DNA of 64,000 nt from Henningerozyma blattae CBS 6284 (taxonomy: Eukaryota > Ascomycota > Saccharomycetes > Saccharomycetales > Saccharomycetaceae): contig NC_020192.1 in the NCBI RefSeq assembly GCF_000315915.1, positions 248,001-312,000 on the forward strand, given 5' to 3'. Both the position numbers and the translations under genes were made by a program. Below are positions 19,376 to 27,900 of this stretch, in pieces (the stretch's first letter is position 1; every line of letters starts with the position of its first letter). The notes under the pieces were generated by a model. It searched no databases. It was not told where the DNA came from and worked only from the letters and a program-made list of their open reading frames with translations.

Positions 19376-20455
19376 TTAAATCATCTTTTGAGCTAATAGG
19401 ATTTCAGCAATTAAAATACCGGCACCTGCAGCGCCAATAACTGTATTATGAGATAATACAACCATTTTGAAATCCAAGACTGGATCTTCTCTGATTCTAC
19501 CGACAGAAACACCATAACCAGCATCTCTGTTTCTATCTAATCTTGGTTGTGGTCTGTCATTAGCCTCTAAGACATGGATGGTTTGTTTTGGAGCTGAGAA
19601 ACATTTCAATTTATAAGCATCACACTCGTATTCTCTTAAACATTTCTTTACTTGTTCCACACTTGGGGCAGGTTGGTTCTTGAATCTAAAGGAGATACAT
19701 TCAGTATGACCATCTGAGACAGCTACTCTATTACATTGAGCAGAAACTTTGATTTCTTCATCTGATAATAAATCGATTTGAGTATTATCCTTAGAGACTT
19801 GACCCAAGATTTTCTTGGTTTCCCATTCCATCTTATCTTCTTCACCACTGATGAATGGGATAATGTTATCTAAGATATCAATTCCTGGAACACCTGGAGA
19901 GAACCCAGCACCGGAGATGGCTTGTAAAGTAGTAGTGGTTAATGCATCAATTGGACCAAAAGATTCCACTAATGGTTTCAAAGGAGAAACTAAACCTGCA
20001 GTAGAACAATTGGAAATACAAACAATAAACCCACCGTTGTTTTTTCTTTTTTGGTTTTCAACGATGGATAGATGTTCTGGATTGACGATTGGAACAATCA
20101 ATGGGACATCATCTTCACGTCTATAATTCTTGGCATTGGAAATAACATGTAACCCATTTTCCACAAATTCTTTTTCAATAGAACCTGCATAATCGGCATC
20201 TAACCCAGAAAACACAATATCACAATCTTTGAAGTATTCAGCTTTACATTCAGTGACCATCAAATCTTGTGCAAATTCAGGCAATAGATCAGTTTGTTTC
20301 CAGTTGACAACAGAACCGTACTTCTTACCAGCAGATCTTGGAGAAGCACCCAATCTTTTCAATTCGAAATCAGGATGGTTAGCCAATAATAAAATAAACC
20401 TTTGACCAACGGAACCTGTAGCACCTAAGACACCAGCAACTTTTTTAGCACACAT
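19376..20455 (-). CDS. HOM2: Aspartate-beta-semialdehyde dehydrogenase
   Basis: 359 aa. Hom2 reduces aspartyl-4-phosphate to aspartate semialdehyde with NADPH, the second step to threonine and methionine. The N-terminal dinucleotide fold has GVLGATGSVGQRF (GATGSVGQ at residues 11-18). The active-site block CISNCSTAGL carries the catalytic Cys150, and the substrate-binding part includes QAISGAGFSPGVPGIDILDNIIPFISGEE and CNRVAVSDGHTE with the catalytic His. Near the C-terminus, GYGVSVGRIREDPVLDFKMVVLSHNTVIGAAGA is also conserved. No targeting signal, so cytosolic. A perfect Gcn4 site is 254 bases upstream. Length matches the S. cerevisiae enzyme (365 aa). Confidence 0.97.
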   Translation of the reverse strand: MCAKKVAGVLGATGSVGQRFILLLANHPDFELKRLGASPRSAGKKYGSVVNWKQTDLLPEFAQDLMVTECKAEYFKDCDIVFSGLDADYAGSIEKEFVENGLHVISNAKNYRREDDVPLIVPIVNPEHLSIVENQKRKNNGGFIVCISNCSTAGLVSPLKPLVESFGPIDALTTTTLQAISGAGFSPGVPGIDILDNIIPFISGEEDKMEWETKKILGQVSKDNTQIDLLSDEEIKVSAQCNRVAVSDGHTECISFRFKNQPAPSVEQVKKCLREYECDAYKLKCFSAPKQTIHVLEANDRPQPRLDRNRDAGYGVSVGRIREDPVLDFKMVVLSHNTVIGAAGAGILIAEILLAQKMI

Positions 20456-20708
20456 AACTAAGTTTGTTTGTTATTTTTTTTGTTTAATTAGTTGTTTATA
20501 TATGAAAAAGAAATAAAAATACAAAAAAAATAATTAAGCCTATTTAAGCCTTTTATTTTTATTTTTGAAGTATATTAAAACAGATTTATTTGTTTATATG
20601 TATGGATGTATGTATATATGTATGTATATATATATATATACATACATAATATTAAGTTTTCTTCGGTAATACAAAAACCAATAGCAATATGGCATTTCGA
20701 TGAAAAGT

Positions 20709-20715
20709 TGACTCA
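20709..20715. promoter_or_regulatory. Gcn4 site TGACTCA
   Basis: A perfect TGASTCA heptamer 254 bases upstream of HOM2, which is a target of general amino-acid control in S. cerevisiae. Confidence 0.7.
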
Positions 20716-20826
20716 CAAAATAGAGCGTTACAGGAGAGATCTTTATTTTCCGCGAAAACTCGCGATTTAGTTCCGAACGGATCGGAGTTTTTCCGTGTTC
20801 CGAGCCCGAGTTTTTCCGAACTTAAC

Positions 20827-20846
20827 AAAAAAAAAAAAAAAAAAAA
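20827..20846. repeat. Poly(A) tract, 20 bases
   Basis: Uninterrupted run of 20 A in the HOM2/ENT5 promoter; nucleosome-excluding and prone to length variation. Confidence 0.9.
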
Positions 20847-21261
20847 GACATTGCAAACACAGAGACTCGAACACGAGAATTTGTACATTAAAACCACGTG
20901 CTCTATTATTAAAAACGTGACCTGGAAAAAAACTAGAAAGAAAATAGAAAGAAAATAAAAAGGAAAAAAGGATAAAACGGCGTTTATAATTTGCCCTAGA
21001 TAAGCCCGGAGTGGGGTTCCGTAACGGAGAAAGTGCCGTACAAAAGAGGGGCAGAATCTCCCAATCAGGAAAGTGACAGGGGAGAGGAGTTATGGGCACG
21101 GAGAAAGTAATTAAGTTTATATTCAAACATACCTATAATTGAAACTTGATTGTTAATCAATATACAAATTCGATATTAATAAGTCTTGAAAAGGATATTG
21201 TAAATAAGGGATAGAGGAAGTAATTCAAAATCAGGCCAAACGATAGGTAAGTATAATTAAG

Positions 21262-21262
<1 letters not shown>

Positions 21263-21334
<72 letters not shown>

Positions 21335-21346
21335 AAGAAAGAGAGG
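21263..21346. repeat. Adjacent (TA)n and (GA)n microsatellites
   Basis: About 15 TA units (21263-21293) followed directly by about 18 GA units and a GAAA-rich tail (21295-21346), ending 125 bases before the ENT5 ATG. Confidence 0.9.
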
Positions 21347-21470
21347 GACTCTATATACGTGTGTTCGTGTAAGGGATCTTTAAGACGATAATACATACAT
21401 ATATATTATGCATATACACATATACAAGATTGTGCTGTAAATAAGAAATATACAATAGTAATTGTGACCA

Positions 21471-22946
21471 ATGAGTAAATTTAGTAAAAAAATTCAAAAC
21501 TTGGGCATCCATGATATAAGGAATGCAGCAAGGTACGCACAGAATATGATCATTGCATATGAACCATATCAAATCGATATAAGGCAAGCCACCAACACAG
21601 ATTCCTGGGGTCCAACAAAGAAACATTTGGACCAAATCCTATTGGATAGGAACAAAGTTCCCCTTCGGAAGATTGTAGATTACATAATGAAACGGCTGAT
21701 GGATCACATAAACACAAGACCCAGGAACCTCTATGACCGTGCAAGGAAGGATTACGTCAATTATGGTACTGAATGGAGAGTTGTGTTTAAAAGTTTGATT
21801 GTTTTGAAATTCCTATTACTTAATGTGGATCCAGGTGAACAATTGGATGACTTGGTAGAATATCTTTTAAATCACTATGGGTTTTTCAAACATGATATTC
21901 TAGAGATTTATCAAGTTCAGAACTCTAGTGATGGTAAAGATAGTAAGCATCAAGAGGTGATTCAATTGAAATGTCAAGAAATCATTGAATTGATTAATGA
22001 TGAAAAGCTATTACTACAAAAACATGACGCTAATAAGGCACAATTGGAAAGAATGCGTATTGGTGGTAGTATTGGTAACAATTTAGTGGTTAACAAGAAA
22101 AATAAGCAATTACAATTACAAGATAATTGGGATTGGAGTAGTGAGAATGAAGAGACTTCGATAGGAGGAGGAGAATTGAATGAAAATATCTTGGATATTG
22201 AAGGTGTTGCAAAATCCCCCCCCAATATGTTACCTGAAACCACCAATATTAATTTGAATTTAAATTCCAATTCCAATTCACACACACCAGTGGTTCAATG
22301 CGACGATGACAGTGACCCGGACTATTCGTTTAAGGATGTTGAAGACGACAAAGCTGCAACGCCCCTACCGACATATTTGGAGCATCACGAAGCTGCTGGA
22401 CTGGAGGATAACCCATGGCGCCCACGTGGCATGTCTCTCGGCAGATCTCGTCATCAAAGTATGGTCTCTGAAATACGTCGTCAACGCCGTGAAACTTTAC
22501 GTGACTCGATAGTACAAACTGAAAAACAACGTCGCGAACTTGAACATGAACGTGAAGTCTCCACGCCAAACCCGGTCACCATGGAATCCCTATCAAGTCC
22601 GTTTTCCGGTAACCCTAGCAATAATAGCCCTACTGCCCCTGCAGCCACCTCCTTCGACTCCACACCAGATTTGCTTGACTGGAGTACACCTTCTAGCCCC
22701 GTACATCCTTCTGCAAATCAAAACACAACCACCCAAACCCCTAAAGACACACAAGCTTCAGAGTTTGGTGCTTTCGAAACAACACCTGCTCTCCAGACGC
22801 CTCAAACCGCAAACACAACAACAATCATGACACCTGCCACATCTATTGTCACGTCTGCCAAGTCTTCTACTGCTCCTACAACTACTACTGCACCCACAAT
22901 CGATGCATTCCAGGCACTTTTCCAAAGTTCCAAGGGGTGCACATAG
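21471..22946 (+). CDS. ENT5: Epsin-like clathrin adaptor Ent5
   Basis: 491 aa. Ent5 is an ENTH-family adaptor at the trans-Golgi and endosomes that binds clathrin, AP-1 and Gga proteins. Residues 1-150 form the ENTH/ANTH-like domain: KIQNLGIHDIRNAARYAQNMI, YEPYQIDIRQATNTDSWGPT and RPRNLYDRARKDYVNYGTEWRVVFKSLIVLKFLLLN closely follow Ent5. The rest is low-complexity, with an RRQRRETLRDSIVQTEKQRRE charged helix and C-terminal adaptor motifs such as DLLDW and an acidic FGAF sequence (EFGAFET), which bind adaptor ear domains. It is longer than the 411 aa of S. cerevisiae through Thr/Pro/Ala-rich expansion near the C-terminus. The last 60 bases also contain two Aft-type words that belong to the next promoter. 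Confidence 0.9.
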   Translation: MSKFSKKIQNLGIHDIRNAARYAQNMIIAYEPYQIDIRQATNTDSWGPTKKHLDQILLDRNKVPLRKIVDYIMKRLMDHINTRPRNLYDRARKDYVNYGTEWRVVFKSLIVLKFLLLNVDPGEQLDDLVEYLLNHYGFFKHDILEIYQVQNSSDGKDSKHQEVIQLKCQEIIELINDEKLLLQKHDANKAQLERMRIGGSIGNNLVVNKKNKQLQLQDNWDWSSENEETSIGGGELNENILDIEGVAKSPPNMLPETTNINLNLNSNSNSHTPVVQCDDDSDPDYSFKDVEDDKAATPLPTYLEHHEAAGLEDNPWRPRGMSLGRSRHQSMVSEIRRQRRETLRDSIVQTEKQRRELEHEREVSTPNPVTMESLSSPFSGNPSNNSPTAPAATSFDSTPDLLDWSTPSSPVHPSANQNTTTQTPKDTQASEFGAFETTPALQTPQTANTTTIMTPATSIVTSAKSSTAPTTTTAPTIDAFQALFQSSKGCT

Positions 22947-23425
22947 TCATCGATGAGTACATGTTTGTTTTTTTCGCCACACCTTTCTAATTCATACTCG
23001 CCCCTATATTTATAATTTTTTGCACCCTTCTACATAGTCTTCAGGTACCTATATATGACCTCCATATACGCCATATAGTCTTAATTAAAATATCACACAC
23101 ACATCGTAATCACTCAGCCCTACATACTCGATCTACGGCCTTTTTTCAGAAAATAGACCCCGCCTCACGTCACTTCACACCGCTAAGAAAAAAGGCCGGC
23201 CAAAATTCTCCGACTGCACCCGGAAAGTATCGAACTCTCTCCAACGAAAAAACCAAAAATTAAAAATAAAAATACACACTATTTTAATTTTTTTCTCTTT
23301 TAACTTTCGGGGTGCCATGTCATCGAATCGAATGCTTGCGATCACGGCTGAGATTGAGCCGCAGAAACGTCATGGCCTGCGTCATTAATCAGCAATACTC
23401 CAGTATGCTAAAAACACATGCACCC
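22889..23425. promoter_or_regulatory. Cluster of five Aft-type iron elements (TGCACCC)
   Basis: TGCACCC core words at 22889, 22935 (minus strand, GGGTGCA), 23021, 23215 and 23419. Those at 22889, 23215 and 23419 fit the fuller YRCACCCR. The first two lie within the ENT5 3' coding end. All are upstream of the CTH1/TIS11-type gene, and S. cerevisiae TIS11/CTH2 is an Aft1/Aft2 target. Confidence 0.65.
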
Positions 23426-23490
23426 AGATCGCTAACCCCAAGCTTCTCGATAGGATGTATATAAGCGTGCATCTTGTTTATCAGTGACAG
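22947..23490. other. Promoter of the CTH1/TIS11-type gene
   Basis: 544 bases between two plus-strand genes. ENT5 3' flank, then a relatively GC-rich promoter (about 23130-23430) with three Aft-type words. A short AT-rich stretch with TATATAAG-like sequence lies close to the ATG (23456-23463). Confidence 0.55.
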
Positions 23491-24579
23491 ATGGGTTTTC
23501 TTGTTCTTTGCTCGAATATTGGCACCGCCACCATGCAGAGCCCTTTCTTGTCATACAGCCAGCAACAACAACAATTGCAACACCTGCAACAGCAGCAGCA
23601 ACAGCAACAGCAGCAACAAACTGTTATAGGCGTCAACCGATCTAGTCCCATCGCCATCTCTCCAGTACCCTATCATAATTATGATCATTCCTTAACCTCC
23701 CGAGAGCAATATTCCAGCTATAATAAGAATCAAACCAGTGGGAACATACCCCGTGGAAATTATAATCCAATCCCCATCGCTCACTCCCTAAACACATCGT
23801 CCACGACTACTGTATCGAGTGTTTTTTCAAGTCAAAATGCAAACACCCAAGCTCAATACGTATCGGGAATATCTTCGGATTATGACTTACAGATTAAGGA
23901 AATTGAGGATTATTATCTCTCTGACATCCTAAAGAATTCTTCCATAAAGGATACCTTGATAACGTCAACCAATAGTAAAGATATCTGGCAATACAATCCA
24001 AACTCGCTTGTTGATGAACAATCATTACCAGTATTTGTAAACACGCCTGCTAGTTCCACGTCTTTTGCTCATAATAATAATAATTCTCCGTTTGTGTCGC
24101 GTGACACAAATAATTTCTCCGCGGTGTCGCCATTATCTCCGTCGGCTTTACCTGCGTTGACGTCGGAGAATTTGAGTAATCATAATATCACCAATATAAA
24201 ATCACCTGCTGTACCTAAGGGCTCCACATCGTCAAATACCAATATTAGTAATCGTAATATCAATAAACAATTATTTAAGACAGAATTATGTGAGACTTTC
24301 ACTACAAAGGGTACTTGCAAATATGGGAACAAATGTCAATTTGCTCATGGATTGCATGAATTGAATTTCAAAAATATTAGTTCCAATTTCAGAACCAAAC
24401 CTTGTAACAATTGGGAAAAACTAGGGTATTGTCCGTATGGGAAAAGATGCCAATTCAAGCACGGTGATAATACTGATATTAAGATATACATCAATGCTGG
24501 GAAAATAGCTAACCCTCCTGAACAAAGAAAAAAGAAAGTCAATCCAAACGTGAAAAACCTGGAGCGTATCAAATGGTAG
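23491..24579 (+). CDS. CCCH tandem zinc-finger mRNA-decay factor (Cth1/Tis11)
   Basis: 362 aa from the first ATG (23491), or 348 aa from the ATG at 23533, which has a better context (GCCACCATGC). Tristetraprolin-family proteins bind AU-rich elements and destabilise mRNAs; Cth1 and Tis11/Cth2 do this to iron-consuming transcripts when iron is low. Two CX8CX5CX3H fingers are visible in the last quarter ([10 protein letters not shown]...[11 protein letters not shown] and FRTKPCNNW...[13 protein letters not shown], near residues 265-327), each with the K-T-E-L-C or R-T-K-P-C lead-in. The N-terminus is Gln-rich, then Ser/Asn-rich. The gene occupies the position of the duplicate pair YDR151C (CTH1)/YLR136C (TIS11), so I give no symbol; upstream Aft sites favour a Tis11-like role. 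Confidence 0.88.
   Translation: MGFLVLCSNIGTATMQSPFLSYSQQQQQLQHLQQQQQQQQQQQTVIGVNRSSPIAISPVPYHNYDHSLTSREQYSSYNKNQTSGNIPRGNYNPIPIAHSLNTSSTTTVSSVFSSQNANTQAQYVSGISSDYDLQIKEIEDYYLSDILKNSSIKDTLITSTNSKDIWQYNPNSLVDEQSLPVFVNTPASSTSFAHNNNNSPFVSRDTNNFSAVSPLSPSALPALTSENLSNHNITNIKSPAVPKGSTSSNTNISNRNINKQLFKTELCETFTTKGTCKYGNKCQFAHGLHELNFKNISSNFRTKPCNNWEKLGYCPYGKRCQFKHGDNTDIKIYINAGKIANPPEQRKKKVNPNVKNLERIKW
23560..23622 (+). repeat. CAA/CAG microsatellite (poly-Gln)
   Basis: In-frame run coding for about 19 Gln broken by two Leu and one His near the N-terminus of the CCCH protein. Confidence 0.85.
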
Positions 24580-24946
24580 CTTACTAAATATCTCACTACC
24601 AAAAATAAAAAGAAAAAAAAAAGGAAAAAAAAATCAAATCCACTTATTTATTATAAGCACTTATTTTTTGCTTATCTAACAACCATATTTATTTATTAAC
24701 ATTTACATCTATATTATTTATTCACAATTTTTTTTTCTTTAGTATTATTCTTATTCATCTTACTTATGTGTTAAATGCATTGCTTTTCTAAAGTTTATTT
24801 GCAAATCCATTATATTATATAAACATATAGATATATATATACATATATAAAGTTAAATTATCCGTCAATACATTTATATCTATTCAAAATCTCTCTATGC
24901 AGATCTTATTTCCTGTTTAGACAACCGCCCGATGTCCTCATTTGTC
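24580..24946. other. Convergent 3' region CCCH gene/NUM1
   Basis: 367 bases, AT-rich, with A/G-rich and TA-rich runs suited to 3' end formation of both genes. No gene seen. Confidence 0.5.
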
Positions 24947-27900
24947 CTAGCGCATATTTGTCATGGACTGAGAATTCTTCAGTCCCTTTCTGGAAATTTG
25001 TCCCGGTCTGGCGGTTCTTAAACTGTTACTTCTTGTTTGATGTCTTGTGTTGGATAAACGTTTAGTAGCATCTGTAGTGCTCTCACCTTCAATTGGGTAA
25101 ATACCACCACCGTATATTGTATCAGTCATCAGATCTTGACTAATACTTTCCAGATTGATTCCTTCAAGATTACGTTGGATCAAATACCGTAACGAGAAAT
25201 ACCAGATATTATGACGTTGGCGAGTAGTGCATGTGAATTTAACAGTACGGTCCTCAGATTTGATTATAATACTTTCAGAATATAAGCCTATTGGCATTTG
25301 GTTATGGTCCACTACAGATTCCACTCCCAATATAGGTACACATCTTGTGCGTCCATCTGATGGGTTATCAATCAATGGATTCTTATCAGACCAATATAGA
25401 GTCATTGTGTAAGGATGAATCCAAAAGTATCTTTCATGACGGGTTCTTTCATTATTACCTACTCCAAATTTGGAATAATATTTATACACATATTCACCAA
25501 CAACTGTTTGTGTAATAGCAGGAATAATATTTGGTTCCGAAATGGAAGTGATGGTATTCATTGATGGGATGGAAGGAATTCCTGTGGGGCTAGAGGCTTG
25601 ACCGCGTAGAGTAGTATTTTGTTTCCCATAATGACGATCTCTAAAAGTACTTAATTGAGGAGAATTAGATTGCCTTGTGGAGGGTGATGACGTTGATTGT
25701 CTTGTATGAGAACCAGAGGCTTGAGAACTTAACGACACAATAGAACTCTTGTTTGATAATATGTCATTATTTGTTGGTGTTATAGGTTTAGTGAAATCTT
25801 TTGTCTTTATCTCATCACTTTCAATTGTTTTATTTTTCTTGGACTCGTTTTCCAAAATTTTCTTCTTAATAATACCACGTTTCATACATTCTTCTTTCAA
25901 TTCTTCATTAGTAACTGTCTTACGCCATTGTCTCTTACCATTCTTAATTAATTCAAAATAATAAGTGGAAGGTAGGATAACGTCTTTGGAAGGGTTTGGC
26001 TTTGAAGATTTGTTTGTAGCAATAAAGGACGATGCTGGAATACAAACCATTCCCTTCTGTGTAGCCAAATCTTGTATATCTTGTTCCTTAGAAGCTTCTT
26101 TTTCTTGGCTTATAGAATTCACTTCCAAATTATGTGAATCGGCAAGTTGTTTAATTTGATCAAAACTTAAATACAAATTAGCATTCTTGAATAGTTCATT
26201 GGTATCATTAACATTAAAGGAAATCATATTTAATTCTTCAGCTTTCTTAGATAATTCTCCAGGTGTAGAAATTATATTCGATTCTGATGTCTTTTTATTT
26301 TTCAATAAACTTTTATATTCATATTTATTAATCAATAGTAAATCCATATTTGCTGCAGCTTTAGAAACATCATCTTTGGTCCACGAATAATTATCCATTA
26401 CATTAGTGGATTTAACCATTTTTTTATTAATCAATGAATTTTGAGTTCTTAATCTAGAATTACGATTTTTAGTTGGCGAAGTAACAAGTGTACGAGATCT
26501 TTCACTCATTAATGATTTTAAATCATCAGACGCATCAACAAAGTCGTTAACCTCTTCGTCTGAATTTTCGGGAATTACACTAGTAGAAGAAGTTTGAGTC
26601 AATTCCTTCAATTCAGCTTCACTAATTAATTTTCTATTAGCACCTTCTGCAAATTTAGTTAGAGTAGTCAGATCAGGGTTACGGAGTTTATTATATTCCT
26701 CTTCAGAAAGCACAAAAGAATTTTTCTCTTTGGCCATCTCAATAATATCATGAAGTGCTGGATGTAATAAAACCTCTAAATCTTCCTTAGGAATAACTTT
26801 TAAACCAATAGTACCAGCCACTCTAGATAATCTTTTTCTACTTGGATGAATAATACGATTATAGTCTTCAGCATCTAATACTTTCTTCTTATGATTCGTC
26901 TCAATAAATTCAACCATTGCAGATAAATCTGGATGGCTTAGTTTCTCATATTCTTCAAATGGTAACAATTTCATTTCACAATTTTCTGCAAAAGTGGCAA
27001 TTGAAGCTAAATCAGGTTTAATAAAAGTGTCATATTCAGATATAGGAGTAACTACACTCTCGAACATATCTGCATATTCCTTTACAACAGTAATATCAGG
27101 ATGTAACAATTTCTCGTACTCAGCTGCGGAAACAACCTTGCTATCAGCTTCTTCAGCAAACTTGGAGATAGCCTGCAAGTCTGGGTGAGTCAATTTCTCG
27201 TACTCAGCTGCAGAAACAACCTTGCTATAAGCTTGTTCAGCAAATTTGGAAATAGCCTGCAAGTCTGGGTGAGTCAATTTCTCGTACTCAGCCGCAGAAA
27301 CAACCTTGTTGTTCATACCAGCAGCATGTTTAGCAATAGTCTCCAAATCAGGGTTCTTCATCTTGTTGTAATCTTCGTCTGACACCAACTTGTGGTTCGC
27401 AGACTTGGCGTGAGCAGTCAAAGCGGTCAAATCAGGCTTGGTCAATTTCTCGTACTCAGCTGCAGATACAACCTTGTTGTTCATACCAGCAGCATGTTTA
27501 GCAATAGTCTCCAAATCAGGGTTCTTCATCTTGTTGTAATCTTCGTCTGACACCAACTTGTGGTTCGCAGACTTGGCGTGAACAGTCAAAGCGGTCAAAT
27601 CAGGCTTGGTCAATTTCTCGTACTCAGCCGCAGAAACAACCTTGCTATCAGCTTGTTCAGCAAATTTGGAGAGAGCCTGCAAGTCTGGGTGAGTCAATTT
27701 CTCGTACTCAGCCGCAGAAACAACCTTGCTATCAGCTTCTTCAGCAAACTTGGAGATAGCCTGCAAGTCTGGGTGAGTCAATTTCTCGTACTCAGCCGCA
27801 GATACAACCTTGTTGTTCATACCAGCAGCATGTTTAGCAATAGTCTCCAAATCAGGGTTCTTCATCTTGTTGTAATCTTCGTCTGACACCAACTTGTGGT

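Larger units (their letters stand above)
20456..21470. other. Divergent promoter HOM2/ENT5
   Basis: About 1 kb. From the HOM2 side: TA/TG-rich leader, the Gcn4 site, a moderately GC-rich block (20740-21080) broken by a 20-base A-tract, then adjacent TA and GA microsatellites before ENT5. A tRNA-like B-box word lies at 20864-20872. Confidence 0.55.
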
